Position numbers and translations under genes: made by a program. Below, piece by piece: positions 11,458 to 24,526 of a stretch of DNA of 64,000 bases (the stretch's first letter is position 1; every line of letters starts with the position of its first letter). The notes under the pieces were generated by a model. The model was given only the letters and a program-made list of their open reading frames with translations. It searched no databases and was not told the DNA's origin. Source of the DNA: Chrysomallon squamiferum (taxonomy: Eukaryota; Mollusca; Gastropoda; Neomphalida; Peltospiridae); assembly GCA_012295275.1 (NCBI GenBank), contig CM022670.1:29591938-29655937 (forward strand). Direction: 5' to 3'.

Positions 11458-14400
11458 TATTATTACAATTACTGTTATTATGATCATTAATGTTGTTTTC
11501 GGTATTACTATGTTTTATATTTATATATTTATAAAATTAATATTATGTAATCAGGAAACAGCTATTACTTACTCTAATTTATTTATGTCATTCTAGTATA
11601 TCAGCACAAAGCAGTTTTGCTATTGGTGCAATACTGAATGCTACATTTGGATCAATAGTAGAAATTATTCTTTATGTTATTGTTCTGAAGAAAAACAAAG
11701 ATACAGGAAAGGACTGCTACCAGGAATTTGTCAAATCTTCATTAGCCGGTAAAAGTATTTTTTCTATTTCATATAAGTTTTAAAATGTACTGTTGTTATA
11801 GTGGGGTTTTTTTTGTTGTTTTTTTTCTTAATTTATTCATTTTATATATATACACTCATAATTATTATAAATATATGTTAATGATGTACATTACACAACT
11901 GTCAGAATGGAAAGTTTTATGTCCTATAGTAAGAAAAAAAAATCTATATCACACATTTCTCTTTATTTCATTTTGTCATAAATAAAGCTGTGACTAGTGG
12001 AATTGTTATTTTGTTTTTGCTGGTGTTTTTTTCATTGTTTTTGATTTAAAAAACATGTTAATAGAGTCCCATATAATGTTTGTTTTCACTGATTACATTT
12101 ATCATTGTGGTACAATATAAAAATTATTATTATTGGTTCAACTTCAAAAATCTCATTGTTAGATTTTTCTTTTTATGTCACTTTAAAATATATAAAAATT
12201 GTTCATTATTCTGAATAGGTACAATTCTCGTCAGCATTTTACTGATTCCTGTGAGTATGATTATTATTATTATTATTATTATTATTATCTGTTACTAAGT
12301 TAATGTTAATGCTGCTTTTATTCTTATTATTATAACCAACTTCATCATCATTATTAAAATAAATGTATTTTGTTTTTTTTAATGTTAAAAAATAAGAAGA
12401 TATATACTTTCTGTTATTGGATTAAACATTCAGATATCTACCTACCTACCTACCTACCTATGTACACTCTATCTATCCATCTTTCATTATCTGTCAATCT
12501 ATCTATCTATCTATCTATCTATGTGTTTGTTTATCTATATTTGACTGTCTGGATGGGGATAATGTTTTGCCAGTCAATCTCAGATCAGTTTGTAATTAAT
12601 GAAAATGTAAATTTTCCTTTTAATATTATATGAATATTAATTAGCATTCTGGAGTGGACATATCTCAGAGGTAAATTTTGTGTTGAAGGTGCTAAAGGTC
12701 ATTGTATTAATCCCTCTTGATGGCCCTTGAACTGTTTCCCATTTCAGTCTTGCTTCATAACTGCTATATCAATGTCATATTATGTATCATCCTGTCTATG
12801 TGATTGTGCAATTGAAATACCCCTTGCTGTTAATCAGAAAGGGTAAGCTATAAAGTGGTGGGATAGGTTTCTTGTCTTGTTATCTGAGTGTCTTAGCTAA
12901 ATGATCACTGCTATATAATCATAAACTAAATATTTCCTTTCTTTAATTTTCAGGGAGTGTGCATGGTAGTTGGAGGAATTAAACACAGAACACAAAATTT
13001 TAACCCTCGATCGGCTAGTATTAGTGCTGCACTCTTGTTTGTTTCTATTGCTGGTCAGTAACTTCTGTTTCAAATTCATTTTATACGAAACCACACGAAA
13101 CTTTTTTGTTCTTGACAGAATTTTTTTTTTCAATAGTTGTTATAATTCAGAATTTGAAATATGTTTAAATGTAAAATAGCTATGGAAATCTTTACTCAGT
13201 TGCAAACAGAACCATGCACATACATATACTTTTATTTCTATTTAGTATTTATTTATTTTTTTATTTTTTTATTATTATTTTTTTTAAATAAATCATTCTC
13301 ACAATAAAGAATTTTAACGAAAACATGTTTTAGGTGTCTTTGCACCCACCATGTTTTCTAAGATTTATGGAACACTGCAGTGTGAACACTGTGAGAAGTA
13401 CAACTCGACAGCTGAAGTGAATGATAATGTCAGTAATGTCACAGGCTTCCAGTGTTCATCTTGTCAGCAGTCAGTGGTTAGTAGATTTTGTTCAAGAAAA
13501 AAAAAAAAGATAAATAACAATTATGATAGTAATAATAAATATATAAATATATAAATAAATAAATAAAAACATCTACCCATTCAGCTATCAACTTTAGTTA
13601 CAGGGTCATTGTGGTCATAACAATGCTACTGTGGCAGTTTCTGTTTTAATTTCCAGTTCGGTTTAGATGGGGACACAAGTCTATACACCAAGCATGTTGA
13701 ACCACTCGTGTATTCCTGTGCAGTGATTTTACCTCTGGCCTACATCACAGGTCTTGTTTTCACACTGAAAACTCACTCTGCCCATGTTTATGCAGCTTTT
13801 GAAGAGCAACAGAAAGCACAGAATTCAAGTGGTATGAATCTATAGATCATTTAACATAGACTGATAGACAAACAGATAGGTAAATATAGAGAGACATATA
13901 TAGGTAATAGATACAAAGACAGACAGATGTAGATAAATAGATAGATAGGTTGATTGGTTTGTTGATAGACTGATAGATAAATGTACTTCCAGTGCCTCTA
14001 ACTATCTGAGTGCTGAACAGTTCTGTTATTTTTACACTATGGGAGTGGTAGTACCAGTAAAAGCTCTAATAAAATTCTTTAAAGTTATTATTTTACTGTT
14101 TTTGGGAGACCTATTATTGTTCATGACAAAGTGTGACAATAAAGGAAAACCTTTGAATACATGGAAATTAGGTAGCTCTACTTTATCTAACAGATTTATA
14201 AGAAATTTAGAGCAAATTGATCTACACTGTAAATGAAGATGCCAAGATACGTAGGAACTGTATTCTTTTCTTGTTAAATGTTCTTACTAATTAGCAAAAA
14301 AGAAAAACTTGATTTGGAAATAGGCTGAATACATTTTTTCATAAAGGTAACCCTATAAGATACTTTATGATATAATTGCACCTAACAGAGTGATATCAAA

Positions 14401-17400
14401 TTAGTAGATTAAATAAATGAAAATTATTGTCAAATTTACATTTATTAACATTTTATTTAATATATAATAGTCAAGTTAAAGGCTTCATTAGGTGTCATTG
14501 TGTTTTGTTCTTATATTTAACTTTACTGTTATGTACTTTTAAATTAAATATCTTTCTATGTCTATTTTTTTCTTTTTACAGGATTGAGTCATGGTGCTCC
14601 ACAGTGGTCTCGTATAAAGAGTACCTTAATTTTACTTTTCTGTGCTGTGTTGATAGCCCTGAGTTCTGATATTATTACCAACAACATTGAACCACTGGTG
14701 GAGACTTCAGGAGTGTCGGAGGTTTGAAATATTATCAAATGTATTTGTTTATTTGGTTTATAATCAAATAATATATTTTTAAAATATCAAAATATCTAAA
14801 AACAAAATAAAGATGTACAAGATATATTTTTTATATTTTCAGTAATAAAAAAAATTAAATAAAATATGATTATAATCTAGTAATATACTCAGAAAATATA
14901 AAAACAAATAAAAATGAAATAGCAGGTGTATAAAACCATCTTTTTAAATTTTAAAATAATCCAAAAAAAAAAGAGAAAAAGCAAACTATCAGGATTATCT
15001 GAGGTTTGTAACATTTAAATATATTTGTTTAATTGTTTTATAATTAAATAATATTCTCAAAATAGAACTATTGATCCCCAAACAAAAACAAGAATACAAA
15101 TATTTAACAGGTTTACTTAAATACAGATTATTTTAGTAATGGTATAACTTAAGTTTTCAAGTACATTAGCATAATTTTTTAAACAGAATTACACTCATGC
15201 AGTGTTAATGTTTCATTTTTACTTTTATTTTTTTTTTTTTATTATTATCTTTTGTAATTCTTATTTTCTACATGCAGCTATTTATTGGGGTGACTATGCT
15301 GTCTGTGATCCCTGAGTTACCAGAAGTTGTGAATGGAATACAATTTGCTCTACAAAACAATGTTAATCTAGGGTATGTAAAATAAATATAAAATAAATAA
15401 AAATAAAAAAAATTATAAAATAAAATAAAATAACAGGAGTTAAAGCTGTAAGACAAGTATATATTGGTAAGAAATAATAGTTTTACGAAAATAATTTTTT
15501 ATGCTTAATACCTGAAATGAATCGCAATAATAATTGTTTTAAAATCAAAATAATAATATTGCTATTAATTAATCATTGTTGATATATTAAGCATCATTAC
15601 ATTTACATAATTCTGAATGAAACATATTCATAATACCAAACTGCATGTAAAGAGAAATGTCACATTTTATTAAAAGATTAAGATTAAAAAATAAATATTT
15701 ATGACATAGGTTGAATCAAAAATATAAAACTGCTTTTCTTTCAGTATTGAAATTGGCAGTTCAACAGCAATACAAGTGTGCCTTGTGCAGATTCCTCTTC
15801 TCATTCTTATTAACCTTATATACGTATGTATCCTTTCTTGATGAATTGATCATTAACAACATCTCCCTGCATTTTATTGTAAATGGTTATTTTGCATAAA
15901 ACTGTTATTACTATGGTTCAGTGCCATGAATGAAGAAAACTGCTCCTTTTTCTACACAGGTCTATGCTTTTTACAAATCAATAGAAATTCTTACTTGTAC
16001 CTTCCTATAGAGGGGTGCAAAAGTAGGTATACAGTAGTATCACATCAGTAAATTTAGTAGCACATTAAATTAGTTGGACTCATTTTTCATATTTTAGGTG
16101 TCATTAACCATATTTTATTTAAATTAATAAAAATGCATTTTTTGTTTGAATAATAAATGCCATGAGTACTGTAAGTGTTTTCTTTTTTCATAACTGTGTA
16201 CCTGCTTTTGCACCCACCTGTATATAAAATGATGATGATGATGATGACAACAGTAATAACGTGGTGTATCAAACTTTTGGAAGTTTTATTTCAAATTAGG
16301 TTAATTATAAGTAGTAAAAAGAAATTTTTATTCAGAGTGAAATAATAGTTAAGTAAATACACGTGTGTTCTATGCAATTTGTCAGATTATGCTGCACATT
16401 TAGTAAAATGCGTAAGGCAAATCAGTTAACACTTATGCTTATCCCAATATTAAATTGCACCAATACTAGGCCTAAACAATCAATTTTCAGTATTATACAA
16501 GACCCATACTTATCCATATCATATTGGTTCTATCATGTTCGCATTGTTGATATTGAATATAGGAAGGGAAAAACTCTTAGTTATTTTAAATATATACTTT
16601 TGTTCATAATCAGACTATCATAAAAAGTGTGGCCTAAGGTACTTTGGCCTATCAAATATATGTTTAAAATCAAGGAGGTACACTGATATAAACTAAAAAC
16701 AGACAAAATGAATTTAGAAAAAAATAAAATATATTAATCACTAAATTTAATACTAGTGACAAGTTTTAGATTCACACTAGTCTAAACCCTTTCAAAACTG
16801 GGAGCAAAGTGTGTTTGTAGCTATTCCCATGGCTTATGGTTATGTGTAGGTCCTTTGTGGTACATGCCAAATCCATATCATAAGAGGGCACAAGATCTCA
16901 AGATTGTAACTGAGCACAAATCACTAGAACATGCATACTGTTACAAATATTTTAATATATTAAGAAAAATCAGGATTGTTTTTAATTATTGGGATGGTTT
17001 AATTATTCTAGACCAGCTAAGATTATCCAATTTTTTTTTTTAATATATTGTTATCATTAGACACATTTTATTATCCAGCTTTTAGCTAAACTTATTTCTT
17101 TCTTTTTCTCACAGCCAATGGGGTTGATTATGGTTTATCAGGATGTACACTTGTGGGCTGTTATCTTCTCAGTCATAGTTATCAACTACATCTTCCAGGA
17201 TGGCAAAAGTGATTATTTTCAAGGTAGATATTTACATTAGTTAACTTGTATTGTCACATTGTTTATTTGCTTCCAGGTAGGTTATTGATTTATTTGCTTT
17301 GACATATGAATCTTAGTTACAAACAACATACTGTTTGTTCTTGGAATACAAATTTGGGAATTGTTGCCTTTATGCATTACTGTAAAAAAAAAATTGTAAT

Positions 17401-17585
17401 CCTATTTCAAGCAATATATATATTGTTGTGTGTTTGTCTGTGAGAAAGAGATGCTTTTTTTATTTTTATATTTAAATCTTTTAATATTGGTTATTTTATT
17501 AACAGGTTTTATTGTTGTGCTGATCTACTTGGTTCTCATGGTGATGTATTTCTTCACTCTCACCCCTCCACAAGCTGTCTGCTGA
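4886..17585 (+). CDS. CAX/VNX1-type cation:proton exchanger, 20 coding exons
   Basis: Exons: 4886-5134, 5947-6055, 6614-6730, 7133-7194, 7879-8043, 8545-8658, 9115-9195, 9985-10111, 10523-10599, 10907-10971, 11597-11748, 12219-12250, 12954-13053, 13334-13476, 13657-13831, 14582-14721, 15278-15372, 15745-15823, 17115-17223, 17506-17585. Phases agree throughout, giving 756 residues and a TGA at 17583. The ATG is preceded by ACCAAA and by a 5'-UTR acceptor at 4847. The N-terminus is hydrophilic, followed by two extra membrane segments (about 128-155 and 240-268), then the exchanger core. The first exchange repeat has PLTYYIGMSIT, ISAQSSFAIGAILNATFGS and the acidic IVEIILY (about 375-425). The second has SVIPELPEVVNG and IEIGSSTAIQV (about 645-680). 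The long N-terminus resembles yeast Vnx1-type antiporters more than short plant CAX proteins. Its expected role is H+-driven export of Ca2+ or monovalent cations into an acidic organelle. The ion is not deducible from sequence. Confidence 0.9.
5580..5655 (+). repeat. Degenerate third copy of part of the duplicated intron
   Basis: The stretch around TGGTATCATTGCATATGTTG resembles 9690-9745 (ATGATATCATTGCATACGTGG), including the preceding CTGC(T/C)ATTTTACCC. It is short and diverged, so it looks like an older dispersed repeat rather than part of the recent inverted duplication. Confidence 0.5.
7470..7680 (+). repeat. Local inverted and direct repeat cluster in an exchanger intron
   Basis: The segment at ~7478-7502 (ATATTTTCACACATTCAATA) is followed within 60 bp by its reverse complement (TATTGAATGTGTGAAAATAT), giving a potential hairpin. 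The second unit is repeated again at 7635-7680 with a change (GAATATGTGAAAATAC), together with the downstream AATGCTTTCTTTTT. Confidence 0.7.
8640..11205 (+). repeat. Right arm of the large inverted duplication
   Basis: This arm contains the working exons 7-10 of the exchanger gene and their introns, and is the reverse complement of 1270-3830. The inner edge falls about 18 nt before the end of the exon at 8545-8658. The outer edge falls in the intron after the exon at 10907-10971, about 30 bp beyond the shared ATAATTATTAATCA stretch. Because it continues coherently into the rest of the gene on both sides, this arm is likely the original and the left arm the copy. Confidence 0.92.
11300..11345 (+). 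repeat. Short repeat also at 12693-12740
   Basis: The sequence ATTAATCCCTCTTGATGGCC and its flanks (AAAGGTCA before, CTTGAACTGT after) occurs in two introns of the exchanger, here and at about 12693-12740, both in + orientation. The second copy lies directly upstream of the cryptic exon at 12748. Family unknown. Confidence 0.75.
11401..11457 (+). repeat. (TTA)n microsatellite
   Basis: Tandem TTA units in the intron between the exchanger exons at 10907-10971 and 11597-11748. They generate a long spurious Leu/Ile-rich reading frame. Confidence 0.9.
12433..12524 (+). repeat. Tetranucleotide microsatellite, (CTAC)n then (ATCT)n
   Basis: Two adjoining tetranucleotide arrays in the intron after the exon ending at 12250. 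Confidence 0.85.
12748..12842 (+). other. Candidate cryptic or frame-shifting exon of the exchanger
   Basis: A well-formed acceptor (TTCCCATTTCAG) and a strong donor (GG|GTAAGC) bracket 95 nt that are open in the incoming frame and encode a Cys-rich segment starting SCFITAISMSYYVSS. The core-family pattern runs directly from the exon at 12219-12250 (TILVSILLIP) to that at 12954 (GVCMVVGGIK), so the main transcript should skip it. Since 95 is not a multiple of three, inclusion would shift the frame. It could be a regulatory poison exon or chance. Confidence 0.3.
16007..16224 (-). mobile_element. Mariner-type miniature element, copy B
   Basis: Begins AGAGGGGTGCAAAAGTAGGT and ends TACCTGCTTTTGCACCCACC, flanked by TA-rich sequence. 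The interior is the reverse complement of copy A at 4432-4652. It lies in the long intron between the exchanger exons at 15745-15823 and 17115-17223. Confidence 0.8.
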
Positions 17586-19285
17586 TCCTGTCAATCATAT
17601 TCAAATACACTGAATTAATGTTTAGCACAATTCCACAAATTTACTACGTTAAACATTTAAATAAAATAAAATTCAGTTTTTATGTTTAATACTTTTCCAG
17701 GTATCATCAAATAAAATTTGTACTTGTATTTATGGTTAGTACAGTCCATTAATATATTAAAAATGTTAAACATTTTAAATGATGTAATTTGCATTTCATT
17801 ACCTGTCAATAATTATTGATTAAATTTTGTTTATGATTTTATATTGTATTTATAAACCTAATTTTATTATTAAATCTGAAAGTTCTCATAATTTAAAAAA
17901 AAAAATTATAAATAAAAAATATTCATACTATGTTAAGTACCTTTATTTGTCTATCAAACATTTAAACTATGCATATTAAGAAGTTTTGAATTTTTTGTTT
18001 TATTGTTTTTAATGTTAAATTTTCTTATTTAGCTGTCCTCATTGTATAAACGAATATTTTAATTTATATTTCTGTACATGTTGCAGTGTGTTAATCTGTA
18101 TTATATGTTGAAATTGAGTAAATTGTTGTTTTAAGTTATTTGAGATGAAGATCAGTAATTTTACAATTTAGCTGCCATATGAATGGTCAGTGACTATCTT
18201 AATGGCGATTTGGTCGTGATTAATTTGTATTCACAGACCGTTACATAAATGTTCATGGCTTGTGAAATCAAACAAGTATTGCTCAAGAGATTTTCTGTGG
18301 TTTATTTTTTTGACACTGGAAACTGATCACAGGTCATTTTTGGATTGTCACATTAACCAGTTTTTTCTTTTTAATCACCACTGTATTGGCTTGCATTTGC
18401 ATGTTTTATTTATATCAAGTTTTAAATAAAGTAAATTTTGTTTGTTTGCATGTTTGCTTTCAGCTTCAGAAATGCACATAAAACCAAAATTGGTGTTAAA
18501 AGTCATTTGTTGATAAAATAAGTATTTAAAAAAGCATGCTTTTCTAAAACTACTTCTTATTTACATCCCAGGATGAAAAATAACTACAGGAATGTTAGTG
18601 ATATGAGACAGGGAGAGACTTTTTTTTTTTTTGCAAGCCAAAAATGACCATTTATATTTTGTTCAAAAGAACTAAACATAACTAACAATGAACAAACTTC
18701 CCTGCAATCCTTTTTTTATTTAATTTTCTGAAAAACCAAAACAAAAAAAACCACAACAAAAAAAAACCCACTTGAAATTAACAAGTTTACAGTCACTGAA
18801 ATTTACTGTTTGCTGCTAGTTCACATATATATATATATACTACTATTTTAAAATATTATGGCTTTTGTTTTTTGTTTTTGACATATTGCTACTTCCTCCC
18901 TTGAGTCAAAAAACAGGAAAGAAAGAAAAGAAAAGTTTGTTTAGCATGATCATAATTTTTTTGAAAGAAAAATGGTTTGATTTAAGAAGCTTAGATATTT
19001 TTAATGACTTTAATCAACAGGTAACAAAGAAAAAAACACACAGCAAAATGTTCATATACTGACATGGAGAAGATCTTAACAGTAAGATTGTTTTAAACAG
19101 CTGTGTATGCGATACACTGTTAGAAGAATATAAACACAGTGGTTATTTATTTTGGAAAATGTCTGTTTGTTGTGCCATAAGAAAAAATTGAAATAATACT
19201 TGTTTTAAATATTTATTTATTTTTTATTATTTTATATTTTTCATGTTTCTAATAATAAAAATAAAAATAATATAATATTATGAAG
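17586..19285 (+). other. 3' UTR and downstream flank of the exchanger
   Basis: AT-rich sequence after the stop codon with several AATAAA hexamers (for example ~17660, ~17711 and ~18425). The true cleavage site cannot be chosen from sequence alone. No further coding exon was recognised. Confidence 0.5.
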
Positions 19286-20637
19286 TTGTCTCTTTTATTA
19301 CATACATTGACACTTCTGTTTGATCCCATTCATGTTTAAGATTTTGTTTCTTGATGTACATTTCATAGAGAAATAAATACTTCATACCTCCACTGGGCAT
19401 AAATAACAGACAATATTACTTTAGTATCCAACAACTTTAGATGTAATATAGTATTTTAAGATGGATGGCACACAAAACATAATAGCTGCATTACCTGACA
19501 TAACTTTAACCCTAACAACGGTTCCACATAAACACACTCATATATATATATGCAAACATATAACACAGATATAAATGTACATACATGCATGCACTTACAG
19601 TTTTGAAGTACAGTTACGTATTTTTGTTTATACAGTAAAATGAGTAATTTAGCACTAATCTAAACAGGTGTAATATAATAATAAAAATATTAAAGATGAA
19701 ACATAAAAGTATACACTGTAAAAATGATGCATATTCAACACTCTAGTAATTTATTTATGTTTATATTTACACTGGAATGAGAAGAAAATTCTAAGGGCTT
19801 CAATTCACAATTCTTACAAATTTTTATGGCAAAATGTTTCTGACATCTGTATAAAACAAACTAAAAGATGTGATTGAAACATACTGATCTGATGGTGGGG
19901 TAGTAAAAAGAAAAATTCAAAATAGCAGTGTTTGTTGAAATTATTTATTTCTACTCAGAAGATGTGATTCAGCAAGAAAATGTTTTTTTTTAAATGTATA
20001 TATATAGTAGGTTTATATTGCATCAAAAAATATTAAGTTACATAACATATATTTACTTGTCGATAAATTATTTTGTTATATTACTTTGATCAAGAGCAAA
20101 AGTGTCAATTTGCAAAACAACATGAATATCATTTCTGGACAAGAAAAGAAAATTGAATTATAATGAATCAGTTTTTAAAGAATACCAATTAGATTCATTT
20201 TATTGAATATACAGAGTTAGTCCTTTTGTCCAAACAGTGTATATAAATCATTAAATATAAAACCAACAAAAATTATCGTTACAGTTGTTACAGAAGTTGA
20301 AGTGGTAGAAGTAGAAGTTACAGCAGTAGTATTAATCACAGTAATAATATAGTAAAAGTAGTGCTAATAGAATGTTGTTAGTGGTAATGGTGATAATAGT
20401 ATTTGTTGTAATAATAACAGTAGTAAAAACAGTAGTTGCAGATGAAGTTTTAAAAATATTGAATACTTTATGCATTTCAGTTTCTAAGTTAATTGTCTAC
20501 TTATCAGCCTCATTAACTGAGTTCATAGATAAAGTTTATAGATAAAGTATATGACAATATATTAATACAAACATGATTACTTGAACCAAGTTTTATGACA
20601 TGCTAGAAAGACAATGAGAAGAAAGGAATGTGCTTTT

Positions 20638-20669
<32 letters not shown>

Positions 20670-22639
20670 CCCTTGGGTTGCCTGCATTTGGGTTGTATTT
20701 TAATGTAGTCATTAGACTTTACACTGATGAATACACATGTATGTTCTGCTTTATAATCTGCAGGTGAAGATGGCCAAAGAACGAAGATAAAGAAAGACAC
20801 AGTGAGTTGGTTTTCAAACTAGGAAAACAATATAATAACTGTAATTATGACATGAAATAAAATTTACTTCGTTACTCAATGTAAGTTTAAATGTTTTGAA
20901 ACAATTTGAGATATCTAGAAAGTTTTAATTCACATTACCTAACTGCAAAATAAAAATGACTTGATCTTTTATGAAGAATAAAGAATCATCAAATAAATTA
21001 AACATTTGTATTTAAATAATAATAGCAATATCAAAATAAATGATAATAATAACAGTAATAATTAATTAATTAATTTTGAATTTTGATTAAATATTTTTTT
21101 CATGTATTACTGATTTTTTGTTAGTTTGTTTTTTCAGTATCAAAAAAGAAAATTGAAAATTGCAATCGTGGATGGAGGGGACAGTGCCCCCAAAAGAAAC
21201 GAGTTTTCAATTTTCTTTTTTTATTGGCTGCTGGCACTTCGGTTGGGATGTATGAAGCAATAGCAGTAGCAGTAGCAGTAGTAGTAGTAGTAGTAACTGT
21301 TATTGTTTTTGTTTTAGTAGAGTAATAATAAAATTAATAAGAAATTAGTTAATTTTGAATTTTGATTCAACATTTTTAAAGGAATTACTTTCTTTTATCC
21401 TTTTGTTGTAGCAGAATGAAAAGATTAAAATGACTGCAACACATAGTTAGAGTGACCAGAATGATTTTATTAATTTTTTTTATATTAAAAAATTTAACAA
21501 AACAAAACTATTAGTTACCAATTTACATATGACGTATGTAAAGGAAAAACAAATTAAATCACAATTATAATGCACTTTGACTGAAGTGTATCTATGACTA
21601 GGTCAGATACTGGTAAGCAAAGATGTTGCACTTCAAATATAATCACCAATAAAACTATCATGAACAACTGTAGAAATTAACAGAATATTTGAAATATTTC
21701 ACAGAACTATACCAATATTTGAATATCTACCGTAAATGAAAATGGTGACAACAAAATGTTTGCATCTTGTTACAAGTAATTGAAAGTATTATTGAGGTAA
21801 CTTTCAGTAGTGATTGCTGTTGCTGTTGTTAGATAGTAACAGTAGTAAAAACAGCAGTGGTAGAAATACAATAGTATTAGTAGTAATCATAATACTAGTA
21901 TCAGATGTATTTTTTAAACAGTGAATATTTTATTTGTATTTCTCTTTAAGAATATTTTGTGCTTATCAGCCTTATTAATACAGATAATAATTAGTTTACA
22001 GATAAATTGTACATACAAAACATTAACTCAAGTTCAACAAAAATGAAAACAAAGTGGACATATTTGGCACTTACCAATGTAGCTTCACTTATAGACTGTT
22101 ATTGCTTCATTATCTGAAAAGATATACAATACTGAAATAGTGTAGAAATGTTTTCCCCCCAAGGAAAAATGTTGGTACATCATTATGATATTTCTGCAAT
22201 GTGTTTTCATCTTACAGTTCTTTATCTGAAAATCTAATATATTATCTATGAACCACATATATCAGTTCATTACCTTTTAACAAGAATTTTCATTCAAGCT
22301 AAAACATTTATATATTTATTCATTCAACAATCTTTCCAAGTATGTTTTATTTTATTTATTCATTCCTTTATGATTCAGTTACTCATATCTTGTGTTCTGT
22401 TGTTTGTGTTTATGTAAATACTATCATTAAGTATAATTGTTAAAGTATATTGCTTACCTGGTTCATAATAATTATACACTCTTATTGTATAATTTGCAGA
22501 GTAGAGCAGATTGACTCTTCTTAAAAAAATGTTATCATTAAACACATTTCTTTACTTATCTGCAATATTTAAATATACAGCTGTTTTCGTAACTGTCTGG
22601 AACATATAATCTTTAAACATATGAATATATTCTCATTCT
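19286..22639. other. Gene-poor AT-rich interval
   Basis: No exon with coding character was found on either strand. It holds imperfect trinucleotide stretches (20290-20450 and 21260-21300, GTA/GCA-rich), a poly-T run (20640-20669), (TAAT)n near 21060 and the hairpin listed separately. Confidence 0.6.
21138..21221 (+). repeat. Short hairpin-forming inverted repeat
   Basis: The run AAAAAAGAAAATTGAAAA at about 21143-21160 is followed about 40 bp later by TTTTCAATTTTCTTTTTT, giving an almost perfect ~18-bp stem. The loop is GC-richer (GGATGGAGGGGACAGTGCCC). It may be a remnant of a small transposable element. No function is inferred. Confidence 0.6.
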
Positions 22640-22830
22640 AGTTATAAAAAGAAAACATGTCAATGGTATACAGTAATAATATAACAGATGGTGTTCAAAT
22701 CCCAGTGCTGGCTGGTTGATAGTGAGGTATTTGCACTGTGATTTGTAAAAAAATAATCCCACATCAGCCAGCAAGGAAGTGTTGGGAAAAAGAAAAAAAA
22801 AAAAAAAAAAAAAAAGAAAGAAAAACAGTA
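22640..22830 (+). mobile_element. tRNA-derived SINE-like element with poly-A tail
   Basis: Contains GTTCAAATCCC at about 22691-22701, which fits a pol III B-box, followed by a ~90-bp body and a long A-run (22792-22815). The A-box region is not clear and target duplications are uncertain, so it is probably a truncated or diverged copy. Confidence 0.55.
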
Positions 22831-23084
22831 TTCAAAATCTATAATCACAAAGCGTGTTCAGTATGACCTATAAAAATCTCCAGCCTCTGAAAAATGTGTG
22901 TAACAAAGTTAAAGATAGCATTATACAATGTCAGAACACTATTATGAGATGAATGGATATAAGAATGGAAGAACTAGGAGAAATCAAATTGCTAGGTGAC
23001 ACTATCTGGATAGAATTCAGAAGAAAATGGACCCAAAACCCACAAAAATGAACCCCCAATGAGCAGCATATAATTAAATCTTAA

Positions 23085-24103
23085 TTTGTATAAACTGATT
23101 TGTAAATGATTTACTGTTTACTTAATATCTATAATCTATTAAATCATTTATGTCTAAACTGCTGTTTTATTTCTCCTTATTTCACTTTTTTCTTCTTTTT
23201 TTTGTCAAATTTCATCAGCTAGAAAGTAACCACTGCTTTTAACCTTAATTCTATGTAAATCAGTTTCCCGCTTACCTCACTTAACTATCGGAAATTTGGA
23301 ACCAGTTACAAACTTAATCTGAGGTATTATTGTAGTATGGATATCGCTTATCGCATAAAGTATGCAAATATGACAATTATCGAAATAATCTAAGTATCGA
23401 ATGTAAATAATTAAAAAAGAAGGTATTTATCTAGAAGTATTCCCAATGATTTGGTCCTTCGTATAAACTTTTTTCAGTCAAAGCCAAAGTATTTAGTGTA
23501 CATACTATTAATATACTATGTGTTGTATTTAAATGGTGTTATAGTTAACATTGTTACAGTTTACGATGTTTAAGGGAACCGGAATAGGGGAGATTTATTA
23601 TATGAAGTCACCGGGAGCGTGCGTCAGTTTTGTTCGTAGCAATTTTTGAAACGAAATAAATTGTTTGGAAATTGAAATGAACTTTATGTTTTAATGTTAA
23701 AACATAACACTATGTCACATATATTGTATAATATGTGCACAATGTGAATATGAATGTGTGCATAACATAAATATGCTCAGAAACATGTATCTTGAACATA
23801 TTTAAGCTGAATGTGGTTTAATTCGAACAGTTAATGATAAATGTAACGTTTACATATTCCATTTACTGAATATAAGTGAATTACTCGTATGTAAAATTTT
23901 TTTTTTTTTTAAATTATATTGCTGAAAAAAATTAGTTATTTATAATATTTTGGTCGTTTTTTTTACAGAATCAACAAAAAACACATCGTGCCGCTTTTTT
24001 CTTTTCTTTTCTTAATAGATGAAATTGATGTAAAATTGTTTATTATTGGTCGCTTGTTTTGTAATGGAAAGGAAATGTTTATGAATTAGAAATGACCAGT
24101 TTA

Positions 24104-24137
<34 letters not shown>

Positions 24138-24526
24138 TGAATATGAATATGAATATGAATATGAATATGAATAAGAATAAGAATACGATAATGACAATAA
24201 TAATAATAACAACAACAATAATAATAGTAATAATATAATAATAATAATATTGATGATGATGATTATGATGATGATAATGAGAAGGAAGAAGATGATGATG
24301 ATAATAATGAAAAAGTAAAAACTACAACAAATGAGTAGTGAACGCTTATTCTGCTTTCGGTTGATTTACATAATCGATTTAAGAACAATGCGCTCCGCCT
24401 CTGAATGTTAGAAAGAAACCAGATGAACGTACAGGCCAAGTTCATTATACACAGAGGTAATCAGGTATTGCGGTAGACGAGTTTTTTCTACGAAATGGGA
24501 ATTCTACCAGATGGGAAGACACTGTT
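23085..24526 (+). repeat. Left arm of a ~2.8-kb palindrome
   Basis: The reverse complement matches 24541-25852 along nearly its full length. Examples: the segment near 23340 with GGATATCGCTTATCGCATAA against TTATGCGATAAGCGATATCC near 25574, and the segments around 24350-24450 against 24620-24720. The arm includes (ATT)n-type and (GAATAT)n microsatellites at 24104-24260 whose lengths differ between the arms. Confidence 0.92.
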
